Assembly: GCF_013623775.1 (NCBI RefSeq)
Contig: NZ_JABFAM010000008.1
Span: forward strand, 276,011 to 340,010
DNA length: 64,000 nt
Source of the DNA: Rufibacter sp. XAAS-G3-1
Lineage (GTDB): Bacteria > Bacteroidota > Bacteroidia > Cytophagales > Hymenobacteraceae
Direction: 5' to 3'
This document shows positions 8,950 through 18,695 of this stretch, in pieces; within the stretch, counting starts at the first letter, position 1; each line of letters opens with the position of its first letter. The position numbers and the translations under genes were made by a program. The notes beneath the pieces were generated by a model. The model made no database searches. It was given only the letters and a program-made list of their open reading frames with translations, and was not told where the DNA came from.

Positions 8950-9519
8950 CGTGAACTCGGGAACTGAGCGGTACATTTAGCCGAGGAAGTGTCATCTCAC
9001 TTCCTCGCACGCTAATACTCCTGAACTTACCCTGTGTTTTTATAAGCATTTCTCCCCCTTTGAAGCTTATCTTGTTAGGAATAAACCCTTGCTTGCTGTT
9101 CGGGAGTTCTACTCCCGAACCTCTCTGCTGCGGAGTTCCCCCCCGCCGGGAGCCACGGTCAAAAGAAGGGGAGTGGAACTCCCCGGCAGGTTGCTTCCGG
9201 AGTTCCACTCCAGAAGAGCGCTATGATTTTCTGGGATTTCAAGGAAATAAATATCCGCTCATTTTTCCCTTCAAGATTAGTTTCGAAGGCCTGGGATGAT
9301 TCCCTGCTGATCAGGCATTCCCGAGAATCACTTTTAATCTTTTTATAGCAGTTGTAATCGGTTCTTCAAACACCCTTGTCATCCCCCAACCCCCTTCAAA
9401 GGGGGACGAAATGCGTGCCTGATGGTGGAACCCCAAGATGGAACTGGTGTTTAGCTTATTTAGTTAAATGCATCTGTGACTCCTACATAGTTCTTACAGT
9501 TCCCGAGTTCACGTTACTA
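8950..9519. mobile_element. Composite fold-back element with terminal inverted repeats (family C), interrupted by family A
   Basis: Left end AACGTGAACTCGGGAACTG (from 8950) and right end CAGTTCCCGAGTTCACGTT (to about 9519) are perfect inverted repeats. Inside are a hairpin (CGAGGAAGTG...CACTTCCTCG, about 8979-9005), the left half of a CCCCCTTTGAAG palindrome (9054-9065), a family A element that interrupts it, and the complementary palindrome CCCCCAACCCCCTTCAAAGGGGG near 9385. No transposase gene is present. The element lies between the cystathionine gene and what is probably its terminator at 9532. Confidence 0.75.
9064..9280 (+). repeat. Family A four-hairpin element, copy 1
   Basis: Successive hairpins include GTTCGGGAGT/ACTCCCGAAC (9098-9120), a CTGCGGAGT... 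stem, GGGGAGT/ACTCCCC and CTTCCGGAGT.../CCAGAAG. The ends carry imperfect inverted repeats (CTTATCTTG at left, CAAGATTAG at right). It sits within the left CCCCCTTTGAAG palindrome of the composite element. Confidence 0.85.
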
Positions 9520-9531
9520 TAATAATATTGG

Positions 9532-9566
9532 AAAGCCCCGTTGGTTACAAACCTTCGGGGTTTTCT
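9532..9566. terminator. Intrinsic terminator, probably of the cystathionine gene
   Basis: Arms AAAGCCCCG and CGGGGTTTT surround a 15-base loop and are followed by further T-rich sequence. It lies immediately beyond the composite element, which suggests the element separated gene and terminator. Confidence 0.65.
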
Positions 9567-9602
9567 GTTTCCGGCCTATTTTCCCGAAAATAGGCCGGAA
9601 AC
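9567..9602. repeat. Family B palindrome
   Basis: Perfect 17-base arms GTTTCCGGCCTATTTTC / GAAAATAGGCCGGAAAC with a 2-base loop. Directly follows the terminator. Confidence 0.85.
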
Positions 9603-9720
9603 GATTTGGATGTATTCATTCATCAATGGTAGAAACCACGCATCACCTTGTCTCCACGGTACTGATCATCGGTATTGAATCATTGTTTGATCATCATTTA
9701 TCTGATCCTTGATAGTAGAA

Positions 9721-9863
9721 GTAGGGGCAATCCCTTGTGGTTGCCCTTTCCCATTCTCCATGCTACTTTCCAAGAAATGTACGGACAGGTCGCGACCTGT
9801 CCTACGATAGCAGATGACACTCATCAGCTAACGTGCAGGGCAACCACAAGGAATTGCCCCTAC
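9721..9863. repeat. Inverted-repeat element with central GGACAGGTCG palindrome
   Basis: 27-base arms (GTAGGGGCAATCCCTTGTGG... and its complement at 9837-9863) differ at one position. A perfect 20-base palindrome GGACAGGTCGCGACCTGTCC lies inside at 9783-9802. The open frame running through 9675-9962 follows this repeat and is not considered a gene. Confidence 0.8.
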
Positions 9864-9981
9864 ATCAGCGATAACCTTCTAAAATACTATTCCGTTTTTA
9901 TACTTAAGGAAGTTCAGGGCCTCTGGGCTTCACATAATTCAATCTTGTTTCGTGCGTACTAAATGAAAAGGAGTGTGAACG

Positions 9982-10668
9982 ATGGTATTAGCCAATTGCC
10001 GAGCCCAATTCACCGCCACCGATTTTGATTTCGTGGCCAGCGTGTTATCCCGTCAAAGTAACCAGCGCATCAGCGTGGTGGAATTGCTCAGTGACCCTGA
10101 GTGCCGGGACGAGATGCTGGATCATGAAGCCTTGCCCAAAGCATTGTTGTCCAGGGAAGGACAGGTAGCGGTGTCGCAGCAGCTGTATTTTTATGTGCTG
10201 GCCCGTACGGTGCTGCGGCGGAAAGGGATTGAAGACCGGGAATTAGCCGATTACATTGGAGCGCTGCTCTGGCAATTCTCCACGGTACAGCGCATGCATT
10301 CGCCCCACGAGAAACTGCCGCACCGGTTCCATTACATTGTGGAAATGCTGGAAGCTTTATCCAACGCCTCGGCCGCCGAAGCCTTTCTGATCAGAGTCCA
10401 TATAGGTAATTACGCCCTTTTCCTTTCGGGCATGTTCCACGCCTGGATTGAGAAACGGCAACAACGCGGCGCCCCAGATCCGGCCTTTTATGAATCGGTG
10501 GGAAGATCCAGTTTCCGGACGGCGGCCAACCATAAACTCGCGTATCAATTAGAACTGGCTCAGGTGTATGGCCTCCTGGCCGAAGGATTCAGAGATGCCC
10601 GGCTGGCCTTGAACGAACTGGCGCAAACCATCTGGAAAACCGAAGACAAGCCGCCTTTTACGTGGTGA
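9982..10668 (+). CDS. Hypothetical protein, 228 aa
   Basis: I do not recognise this family. The 228-residue product has no signal peptide or membrane span. It is predicted mostly helical, with a basic stretch LARTVLRRKGIEDRELADYI and a C-terminal region rich in Ala, Leu and Glu. The ATG is preceded by AAAAGGAGTGTGAACG, a purine-rich stretch that could help initiation. Its codon use is like the balanced-GC genes around it and the frame is clean, so it is very probably a real cytoplasmic protein. It stands alone between two repeat-filled gaps, so context gives no function. Confidence 0.75.
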   Translation: MVLANCRAQFTATDFDFVASVLSRQSNQRISVVELLSDPECRDEMLDHEALPKALLSREGQVAVSQQLYFYVLARTVLRRKGIEDRELADYIGALLWQFSTVQRMHSPHEKLPHRFHYIVEMLEALSNASAAEAFLIRVHIGNYALFLSGMFHAWIEKRQQRGAPDPAFYESVGRSSFRTAANHKLAYQLELAQVYGLLAEGFRDARLALNELAQTIWKTEDKPPFTW

Positions 10669-10813
10669 CAGTCCTCTGTCAAAGCGAGTGTACCTGAACT
10701 TCAGTAGTTTGGAGGTGCGCTCGCAAAATGTAGATGCCGGTTATAGAATGCTTTATGTACTTATGGGTCTAGAAAATGTAAGTTGACGTAGAAAGGGATT
10801 TCCCCTCCTGGGA

Positions 10814-11025
10814 GCTTATTTTGTAGGGGAATGTTCATTGCTTGCTGTTCGGGAGTTCTACTCCTGAACCTGTCTGCCGGGGAGTTCCCCTCTGCCGGGA
10901 GCCACGGGCAAAAGAAGGGGAGTGGAACTCCCCGGCAGGGTGCTTCCGGAGTGGAACTCCGGAAGAGCGGCGTTTTTAGAAGTTTTGGAAACTAAATGGC
11001 CGCTCATTTTTCCCTACAAGATTAA
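10814..11025 (+). repeat. Family A four-hairpin element, copy 2
   Basis: Between 10669 and 11042 there is no gene. The element holds the hairpins GTTCGGGAGTTCTACTCC..., GGGGAGT/ACTCCCC and TTCCGGAGT/ACTCCGGAA in the same order as copy 1. Its ends GCTTATTTTGTAGGGG and CCTACAAGATTAAG are imperfect inverted repeats. It begins directly after CCCCTCCTGGGAG, part of another palindrome seen again at 58423. Confidence 0.85.
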
Positions 11026-11042
11026 GTCTGCTAAAACAGGGG

Positions 11043-12583
<1,541 letters not shown>

Positions 12584-13048
12584 TTAGATAAAATGGTAGA
12601 GGAACGTGATAACTCCCGTAAAGGCCGGTTTCTTGCCGCCTTCAATTTCCATGGTTACCTCTAACCGAGCTTTGATCACCCCCCTCAGGTTTACGGCCGA
12701 AAGCAGTTTTACCCGCAGGCGCAGGGCGCTGTCTACCAGCACCGCCTGGTTGAACCGCAGGCTTTCAATCTCATAGTTCACCTGCATCTTCAGGTTTTCA
12801 ATGGTAATAATCTGTCCCCACAGGTAAGGCAGCAAGGACACCGTCAGATAGCCGTGCGCGATGGTGCTTTTGAAAGGCGATTCGGTTTGGGCCCGCTCCG
12901 CATCCAGGTGAATCCATTGGTGGTCTAAGGTCGCATCGGCAAAGAGATTGATCTGCTTCTGGGTGATGGTGTGGTACTCAGACACGCCAATTTCAGTTCC
13001 TTCATACTGTTGTAAGTCCTCGAAACTGCGGATGATGATCTTGCTCAT
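12584..13048 (-). CDS. MaoC-like hydratase (hot-dog fold)
   Basis: The 154-residue product matches the MaoC/R-specific enoyl-CoA hydratase family: QKQINLFADATLDHQWIHLD holds the catalytic Asp and His of the hydratase-2 motif, and STIAHGYLTVSLLPYL is the second conserved block. It would hydrate a trans-2-enoyl-CoA in the cytoplasm, feeding fatty-acid or polyester metabolism. Its length fits a single-domain member. It is a single gene followed by a possible terminator; upstream lies a spacer shared with the OmpA-like lipoprotein gene, with a strong hairpin at 13207. Confidence 0.92.
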   Translation of the reverse strand: MSKIIIRSFEDLQQYEGTEIGVSEYHTITQKQINLFADATLDHQWIHLDAERAQTESPFKSTIAHGYLTVSLLPYLWGQIITIENLKMQVNYEIESLRFNQAVLVDSALRLRVKLLSAVNLRGVIKARLEVTMEIEGGKKPAFTGVITFLYHFI

Positions 13049-13206
13049 GAGATTTCTCTTGTCTTATAGGTAGAACCAGGAAAGTTGTGCGGGGATGACG
13101 TGCCAAAGGTAATCTCTTTTACTTGTTTGTGAAAGCGCGATAAAGCAAGAGCCCGCTGGAAATCCCTGCCGGAAAACGGAAGATAGAGAAGCGAAGGGCG
13201 AAAAGC

Positions 13207-13240
13207 ACAAACGCCGGTGAAAGTACCGGCGTTTGTTTTG
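13207..13240 (-). terminator. Intrinsic terminator between OmpA and MaoC genes
   Basis: Perfect 12-base arms ACAAACGCCGGT / ACCGGCGTTTGT with a 6-base loop. On the minus strand it is followed by GCTTTTCG and it lies downstream of the OmpA-family gene. Confidence 0.8.
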
Positions 13241-13406
13241 GCAAAGTTTTCTAAAAAAGAGCCCTTAAACCCAATCATAAGTGCTGGGGCTTGCTGGCAA
13301 GTCTGGGGACTAGCTTCATCCCTAGCCCCGAGACTGTAGCCTCACGCCCGTTGGTTTTAAACCTGTGAGGTCTCCAAGGCCGCACAGGTTTTCGGTTGCT
13401 TACGCC
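13241..13406. repeat. Degenerate palindromes after the OmpA gene
   Basis: Contains a decayed family B copy near 13240-13275 and a diverged copy of the AAACCTGTGAGG palindrome at 13359-13392, preceded by GGCAAGTCTGGGGACTAGC, which parallels 12309-12326. Confidence 0.6.
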
Positions 13407-14402
13407 TTAATTCGCCTCCAGAATCTGGAAGAGTTCGTCAAGCTTAGGGGTGAGGATGATTTCGGTGCGGCGGTTTTTCTGACGGGCTTCGGCCGTTTTG
13501 GCGGCATCCAGGGGAACGTTTTGGGCGCGGCCCGATGGGGTGATTTTGGTGCCAGCTAAACCGGCAGTAGTCAGGATACGGGTAATCTCGGTGGCGCGCA
13601 GGACGCTCAAATCCCAGTTGTCTTGCATACCCGCGGTGCCGCGGGCCACGGGCACGTCATCGGTGTGGCCTTCCACCACTACGTTCACGTCTTGCTGGTC
13701 TTTAAGGGCGGCGGCCAGTTTGCGGAGGGCGTCCTGGCCTTTGGCGTCTACTTTGGTGCTGCCAGATTTGAACAGCAGTTGCTCTGAAAGCGACACGTAC
13801 ACTTTGCCGTTGCGCACGTCTACGGAGAGGTCTTTGCTGTTAAAGCCCAGCAGCGCGTTGCTGACCTTGGCTCTGAGGGCGTTCACGGCTTTGTCTTTTT
13901 CAGCCAGAATGCGCTCCAGTTCGTTCAGGCGCTCTTCCCTTGATTTCAGGTCTTTGCTGAGTTGGTCTAGTTGGGAACGGTTTTTAGTTAGGGTTTCGCT
14001 CAGCTTTTTCAGTTCATCATCGCGGCGGGCCAGGTCTTTGGAGAGGGTGGAAGTCTCCAGCGCACTGTTGGCCATGAGGCGGTCATGGTTCTTGATCAGC
14101 TTGTCATAGGTGTTGCTCAGGTCACCGTATAACGTCTGGGTTTTCCGAAGCGTACTGCCCAGCAGTGTGGTGTCAGCGGCTAGTTGGGAACGGTATTCGG
14201 TGAGGGTAGCTACCTGTTTGGAAAGGTCTGCGCTTTCTTTTCTGGCCTTGGAGAGGGCACTCTGGGAATCGGCTTTTTCGCGCTCCAGCCGTACTTTCTG
14301 GGCCAGCAGCGAGTTGTATTTCTTGGTAGTGGTGCAGGAGCCTAAGAGGAACGTGCTCATAAGGGCTACGCTGGTGTACCGGAACAAGGAGGAAGGAAAC
14401 AT
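13407..14402 (-). CDS. OmpA-family lipoprotein with long coiled coil
   Basis: 331 residues. A lipoprotein signal ends at lipobox LLGSC (Cys23). Residues from about 30 to 180 form a heptad-rich coiled coil (KVRLEREKADSQSALSKARK and similar). The C-terminal OmpA/MotB peptidoglycan-binding domain has VVVEGHTDDVPV, NWDLSVLRATEI and NRRTEIIL. It should be anchored in the outer membrane and bind peptidoglycan. It is a clear paralogue of the protein at 14688-15398 (same NWDLSVLRATEITR block) but has a coiled-coil region that is several times longer. The two genes lie in tandem, separated by 285 bases. Confidence 0.93.
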   Translation of the reverse strand: MFPSSLFRYTSVALMSTFLLGSCTTTKKYNSLLAQKVRLEREKADSQSALSKARKESADLSKQVATLTEYRSQLAADTTLLGSTLRKTQTLYGDLSNTYDKLIKNHDRLMANSALETSTLSKDLARRDDELKKLSETLTKNRSQLDQLSKDLKSREERLNELERILAEKDKAVNALRAKVSNALLGFNSKDLSVDVRNGKVYVSLSEQLLFKSGSTKVDAKGQDALRKLAAALKDQQDVNVVVEGHTDDVPVARGTAGMQDNWDLSVLRATEITRILTTAGLAGTKITPSGRAQNVPLDAAKTAEARQKNRRTEIILTPKLDELFQILEAN

Positions 14403-14556
14403 GACAGGACTTTGTAAAGTTAAAAATGCAAATTCAAGGGTTGTAGCGGATTTGTACCAGATAGGCTGGTGGAACGTAATGAACTTTGTGCAGGCCCTAA
14501 CGACCTCAGATAGCCAAAGATAAGCAGGATACGGCTTGACACAAACACCTTTACAA

Positions 14557-14592
14557 GTTTTTAGGCTATTTTCCTGAAATAAGCCCAGAAAC
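14557..14592. repeat. Family B palindrome, imperfect
   Basis: TTTTTAGGCTATTTTC / GAAATAAGCCCAGAAA with a short loop, directly followed by the terminator at 14594. Confidence 0.6.
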
Positions 14593-14593
14593 G

Positions 14594-14624
14594 AAAGAAG
14601 CCGGGCTACAGGCCCGGCTTCTTT
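14594..14624. terminator. Intrinsic terminator between the two OmpA genes
   Basis: Perfect 13-base arms AAAGAAGCCGGGC / GCCCGGCTTCTTT with a 5-base loop, downstream of the 14688-15398 gene. Confidence 0.8.
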
Positions 14625-14687
14625 GATTAATGCTGTTTATGTGCTTGCTGCCGCTTTTTAGTTAGCGGCAGTAAAATAAGAATAGGC

Positions 14688-15398
14688 CTAGTTGGTTTGA
14701 ATCAGTTTCAGGATCTTCTCAAAGTTAGGGGCCAAAATGATCTCTGTACGGCGGTTGCTTTGGCGGGCTTCTGGGGTACGGGTCATGGCAACCGGTGTGT
14801 ACTGTCCGCGGCCAGCCGGAACCACCATCTGCGGCGGCACTCCGTTGTTAATGAGTAAACGGGTAATCTCAGTGGCGCGCAGGACGCTCAAATCCCAGTT
14901 GTCTTTGTAGGTAACGTTAGCGGAGGCAACGGCTACGTCATCGGTGTGGCCTTCAATCACAATTTCGGTATCACGCTGTGATCTGATGGCGGCCGCCAAT
15001 TTACCCAGGGCAGATTGGCCGTTAGGGTTTACTTTGGTGCTGCCCGAGGCGAAGAGCAGTTTCTCTGGCATGGTCACGTACACCCGGCCATCACGAATGG
15101 AAACAGTCAAGCCTTGCTCCTGGAAACCGGCTAAGGCTTCGTTCACCGATGTTCTCAGTTCATTCAGGATTCTTTCTTTCTGGGCAATTTGCTGTTGGTA
15201 CTGCGCCAGCTTGGCATCACGATCACGCAGATCGGCGTTGGCTTGTTCCAGGCTGCGCTGGGCAGCAGTTTTCTCTTGTTCCAGCGCGTTTTTGCTTGCT
15301 TCCAGCTCTTTGTATTTCTTAGATGAGACACAAGAACCCAGAACAGCTACTCCAAGGATCATGGCGGCGGCGGATGAGGCGAAACGTGTTTTCTTCAT
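14688..15398 (-). CDS. OmpA-family lipoprotein (shorter paralogue)
   Basis: 236 residues with a lipoprotein signal (lipobox VLGSC, Cys23), a short coiled coil (about 28-85) and an OmpA-like domain from about 100: IVIEGHTDDVAV, NWDLSVLRATEITRLL and QSNRRTEIILAPNFEKIL. The function inferred is tethering of outer membrane to peptidoglycan. It differs from the neighbouring 331-residue paralogue mainly by a shorter coiled coil, which suggests tandem duplication with a change in reach. Each gene has its own terminator, so they are probably separate transcripts. Confidence 0.93.
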   Translation of the reverse strand: MKKTRFASSAAAMILGVAVLGSCVSSKKYKELEASKNALEQEKTAAQRSLEQANADLRDRDAKLAQYQQQIAQKERILNELRTSVNEALAGFQEQGLTVSIRDGRVYVTMPEKLLFASGSTKVNPNGQSALGKLAAAIRSQRDTEIVIEGHTDDVAVASANVTYKDNWDLSVLRATEITRLLINNGVPPQMVVPAGRGQYTPVAMTRTPEARQSNRRTEIILAPNFEKILKLIQTN

Positions 15399-15864
15399 AG
15401 GTGGCTTTTTAATAAAAGGGTTAGTGGTGGTGAAAATGGCCTGTCATCTACTACAGCGGCGGCTCCAGCAGAGACCTTGGCTTTGAAACGGACGCAAATA
15501 AATAATAATTGCCCTCAATATTCTAATTTACTTTCTCTTTGGTGTAAGATATTGATTAGGCGATGCTTATGATCTGGCAAAGGAGCGTAAAGTAACCTAT
15601 TGAGTTTCAGCGGATAGGCACTTGTGTTTTCAGGAGGGAAGAATTGTGAAAAGAAAAGTTTGTTAGATGCCATTTGCCAACCGGGTTTCGTTTCCAGAGG
15701 CTATCAGAAAATAATAGACGGTCAATTCTAGTAACCTGTCTGATGACCAACGAGAAGTGCCTGCGTGCCTGCTGTTTTAGAGGCGTTTTACAGAAAACAG
15801 GCTGAAATGAGCAGAAGAATCCAGCGGTGTAGCGTTTATGGGGCAGAAAAAACATAGGAAACCT

Positions 15865-16125
15865 AACGTGAACTCGGAAATTCTCACGCATTGCGTCCCC
15901 CTTTGAAGGGGGTAGGGGGATGATTACTCGTGCTGAATACGGCATTTTGGAAGCTCCAAGAAGGGGGAGGACGTACCATTGGACAGGCGGATTTCCGCCC
16001 TCTTCCGCCTTTGGCATCCCCCTACCCCCTTCAAAGGGGGACGGAATGCGTGTACAGCATAGTAGAAAGGCAAACAATGGAATCAAAATGGATTATCGTA
16101 TCCCTTTAATTCCCGAGTTCACGTG
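15865..16125. mobile_element. Family C fold-back element, most intact copy
   Basis: Terminal inverted repeats AACGTGAACTCGG (15865) and CCGAGTTCACGT (to 16124) enclose two outward-facing palindromes: CCCCCTTTGAAGGGGGTAGG near 15897 and its complement CCTACCCCCTTCAAAGGGGG near 16020. There is no transposase and the frames through it are not convincing, so it is MITE-like. The rest of the 15399-16519 gap holds a weak family B copy near 15770-15810 and the inverted repeat at 16144. Confidence 0.75.
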
Positions 16126-16143
16126 AAACCTATAAAGTACTGA

Positions 16144-16274
16144 TTTCCCTCGCTCGCCTCTGGCGAGTGTGAGCTACCTGCAGCCTCTGGCTGCTTACGA
16201 GGCTGTTTTATACTGTTCACAAAGCGGCAAGGTGCCGGAACTAGCCCACACTCGCCAGAGGCGAGCGAGGGAAA
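16144..16274. repeat. Inverted repeat with perfect 27-base arms
   Basis: Arms begin TTTCCCTCGCTCGCCTCTGG and return as its exact complement at 16248-16274, with 77 bases between. The inner part of each arm (CTCGCCTCTGGCGAG) is itself nearly palindromic. A related fragment occurs near 18408. Confidence 0.85.
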
Positions 16275-16439
16275 TGGAATCCAGCAGTGCGACGCTTGTG
16301 AAATATGTTCTTCTAAAAGAGGCAAGGTTTCCTGCCTTTGGTGCGCCAGAAAAACAATTGCCTGTAAAAACGGGTAAAACCCATCTGCGAGGAGAAATCT
16401 GGTTTTGAAAGGTACACTAGGGAGCTACCTTTTCTTTTT

Positions 16440-16447
16440 TATCTTTG
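16440..16447 (+). promoter_or_regulatory. -7 box in front of accD
   Basis: TATCTTTG fits the Bacteroidota consensus TAnnTTTG exactly and lies 72 bases before the ATG. A -33 element at the usual spacing is not obvious. Confidence 0.5.
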
Positions 16448-16519
16448 CACGCGTATTTGTAACTGCTTGCGGTTTCCCACTGGAGGCTTCATTGTTGATA
16501 AAAACCTTTAGAGCATCAT

Positions 16520-17416
16520 ATGGCTTGGTTTAAAAGAGTAGAAAAAGGGATCGTCACCCCAACGGAGCAGAAAAAAGAAACCCCAGACGGTCTGTGGCAC
16601 AAGTGCCCCGAGTGTAAGACCGTCATCAGCACCGCCGAGCACCGGCAACAACTGTATACGTGCCCCAAATGCGATTTTCATGACCGCATTAACTCGCAGG
16701 AATACTTTGAGGTACTGTTTGATGAGAACCAATTCCAGGAACTGGATGAGAACCTGACGTCTTCAGATCCCCTTAATTTCGTGGACACGAAGCCGTACCC
16801 AGACCGTATTATCGCCACCCAGCGCAAAACCAACCTGAAAGACGCGGTGCGTACCGCCCACGGAACCATCAATGGCCTTGATCTGGTGGTGGCCTGTATG
16901 GACTTCAACTTCATTGGCGGGTCTATGGGGTCTGTGGTGGGCGAGAAAATCTCCCGCGCCATTGACTACAGCCGCACCCACAAGATTGCGTTTCTGATGA
17001 TCTCCAAATCGGGCGGGGCCCGCATGATGGAGGCGGGTTACTCGCTCATGCAAATGGCCAAGACATCGGCCAAACTGGCCTTGCTCTCAGAAGAGAAAGT
17101 ACCGTACATCTCGTTGCTCACAGACCCCACCACCGGCGGCGTTACCGCTTCTTTTGCCATGTTGGGCGACTTCAATATCTCTGAGCCGGGTGCCCTCATT
17201 GGGTTTGCCGGGCCACGGGTTATCAAAGAAACCATTGGCAAAGACTTGCCCAAAGGCTTCCAGAGTGCCGAATTTGTGCTGGAGCACGGGTTCCTGGATT
17301 TTATTGTGCACCGCAAAGAGCTGAAAGACCGCATCTCTAACCTGCTTCGCCTTCTTCGGCCCGCCGAAGTGGCTACCCCCGAAGAGGCAGTAACCAAAAC
17401 AGAGACCGTCAAATAA
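16520..17416 (+). CDS. accD: Acetyl-CoA carboxylase carboxyltransferase subunit beta
   Basis: The 298-residue protein has the four-cysteine zinc ribbon of AccD (Cys29, Cys32, Cys48, Cys51 in WHKCPEC and YTCPKC) followed by the carboxyltransferase core with [18 protein letters not shown] and [15 protein letters not shown]. With AccA it transfers the carboxyl group from biotin-carrier protein to acetyl-CoA, the first committed step of fatty-acid synthesis, in the cytoplasm. The C-terminal tail [16 protein letters not shown] is a low-complexity extension. The gene has its own upstream -7 box and a strong terminator 25 bases after the stop, so it is monocistronic. Confidence 0.98.
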   Translation: MAWFKRVEKGIVTPTEQKKETPDGLWHKCPECKTVISTAEHRQQLYTCPKCDFHDRINSQEYFEVLFDENQFQELDENLTSSDPLNFVDTKPYPDRIIATQRKTNLKDAVRTAHGTINGLDLVVACMDFNFIGGSMGSVVGEKISRAIDYSRTHKIAFLMISKSGGARMMEAGYSLMQMAKTSAKLALLSEEKVPYISLLTDPTTGGVTASFAMLGDFNISEPGALIGFAGPRVIKETIGKDLPKGFQSAEFVLEHGFLDFIVHRKELKDRISNLLRLLRPAEVATPEEAVTKTETVK

Positions 17417-17441
17417 GCATGTTCCAGACGTAGTGACCTGA

Positions 17442-17478
17442 AAAGACCTGCCTTGCACAGAGGCAGGTCTTTCTATTT
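17442..17478 (+). terminator. accD terminator
   Basis: Arms AAAGACCTGCCT / AGGCAGGTCTTT with a 7-base loop, followed by CTATTTTG. Confidence 0.9.
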
Positions 17479-17610
17479 TGTTCTGGCACGATTATTATTG
17501 TACCCTATATAGATTGGAGCCTATGTCTGAACATTTTGCAGGCAAATCAGTATGTAACTCCGATACTAACCAACTTTAAGCGTACGTTTACCATCAAAAA
17601 AACCAAAACT

Positions 17611-18327
17611 ATGAAACTCTTAAAAGGAACATTTACGGCCATGTTAGTAGGAAGCTTATTCTTCTCTTCCTGCAAATCAAGTCAGACCGCCGACACGGGT
17701 ACCTCTACCACTCAAAATAAAGGCATGAAAAAAACTGCCAAAGGCGGCCTTTTAGGCGCAGGTGGTGGTGCTGTGCTGGGCGGTATTATTGGCAAAGCCA
17801 CCGGCAACACGGCCCGCGGAGCCATCATTGGGGCCGCCGTAGGTGGTGCCACCGGAGCCGTAATTGGGCGCCGTATGGATAAACAAGCCGAAGAACTGGA
17901 GCGTGAAATGAAAAATGCCGAGGTGGAGCGCGTAGGCGAGGGGATTAAAGTAACCTTTGATGCCGGTTTGCTGTTCGCGACCAGCTCTGCTGAGTTACAA
18001 AGCTCTTCCAGGGCCGACATCCAGAAACTGGCCGAGACCCTGAAAAAATACCCAGGTACCAACGTCCTAATTGAAGGCCACGCCGACAACACCGGGAACG
18101 ATGCCATCAACCAGCCTTTATCTGAGCGCAGGGCCCAGGCCGTGGCCGACTATGCTGCCTCTTTAGGCGTAGAGCGTAGCCGTTTGCAGACGCGCGGGTA
18201 CGGTTCTACCCAACCCATAGCCGATAACTCTACTGCCGCCGGCCGCCAGCAGAACCGCCGTGTAGAAGTAGCCATCTTCGCCAGCGAAGAACTGAAAAAA
18301 GCCGCTGAGCGTGGTGAGATCAAATAA
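17611..18327 (+). CDS. OmpA-family lipoprotein with glycine-zipper segment
   Basis: The frame is open from 17536, but the lipoprotein signal starts at the Met at 17611 (MKLLKGTFTAML, lipobox FFSSC), giving 238 residues. A glycine zipper follows (about 45-85: GGLLGAGGGAVLGGIIG, GAIIGAAVGGATGAVIG), then a short helix and a C-terminal OmpA domain with NVLIEGHADNTG, LSERRAQAVADY and GRQQNRRVEVAI. This YiaD-like arrangement places it at the outer membrane, with the zipper able to pack in the membrane and the OmpA domain binding peptidoglycan. It has its own terminator. Confidence 0.93.
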   Translation: MKLLKGTFTAMLVGSLFFSSCKSSQTADTGTSTTQNKGMKKTAKGGLLGAGGGAVLGGIIGKATGNTARGAIIGAAVGGATGAVIGRRMDKQAEELEREMKNAEVERVGEGIKVTFDAGLLFATSSAELQSSSRADIQKLAETLKKYPGTNVLIEGHADNTGNDAINQPLSERRAQAVADYAASLGVERSRLQTRGYGSTQPIADNSTAAGRQQNRRVEVAIFASEELKKAAERGEIK

Positions 18328-18346
18328 CGTCCCCAGATCTCTTTAA

Positions 18347-18382
18347 AAGAAAGGCTAGCCCAACGGCTAGCCTTTCTTATTT
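18347..18382 (+). terminator. Terminator of the OmpA/glycine-zipper gene
   Basis: Perfect 14-base arms AAGAAAGGCTAGCC / GGCTAGCCTTTCTT with loop CAAC, 20 bases after the stop. Confidence 0.9.
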
Positions 18383-18475
18383 ATCCCTTTGCTACAACTA
18401 TAAAGTTCCCTCGCCCGCCAGAGGAGAGCGAGCGAGGTTAAGTTCTGAGACACAAATAATGACACATTTTTCCCT

Positions 18476-18563
18476 TTGTCCTCCTGGAAGGATCTTGGTC
18501 GCGAACGGCAGTAGCAGGTAGTGCGGGCAATTCTAGTTCGCCCGCAAGCTCCTTTCAGGAGAA
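18476..18563. repeat. Family D fold-back element, diverged copy
   Basis: TTGTCCTCCTGGAAGGATCT and the return arm AAGCTCCTTTCAGGAGAA pair imperfectly across about 90 bases, in the same layout as 31263-31351 and 40642-40731, including GCGAAC...GTTCGC near the loop. The rest of the 18328-19118 gap has no gene. Confidence 0.65.
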
Positions 18564-18616
18564 TAGAATGTAAGTTTTATTTTGCCCAATTACTTAACTG
18601 ATGTTCCGCAGGAGCC

Positions 18617-18695
18617 TAGCTCCCCTCCGTAGAAGAGGAGCTAGGTTTCTTCGTTTTGGGGCTGTTTTTCGGAAAACAAGCCCAAAACGAAGAAA
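18617..18695. repeat. Hairpin plus family B palindrome with extended arms
   Basis: CTAGCTCC/GGAGCTAG (18617-18644) is followed by a family B copy at 18646-18695 whose core arms are extended by the locus-specific TTTCTTCG/CGAAGAAA. Beyond it, to 19118, I see only another weak B copy near 18962. Confidence 0.75.

Noticed and set aside
9064..9280. Riboswitch or T-box
   Set aside because: The same multi-hairpin occurs in unrelated spacers, including downstream of genes, and in both orientations.
9060..9299. Open frame of 79 codons through the family A repeat
   Set aside because: It follows the hairpins and similar frames do not stay open in the other copies, so it is a by-product of the repeat.
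9675..9962. 95-codon open frame before the 228-residue protein
   Set aside because: It is made mostly of the inverted repeat at 9721-9863 and has no protein-like composition.
15607..16086. 159-codon frame on the minus strand upstream of accD
   Set aside because: It runs through the family C element and its composition follows the repeats; no start signal or family likeness.
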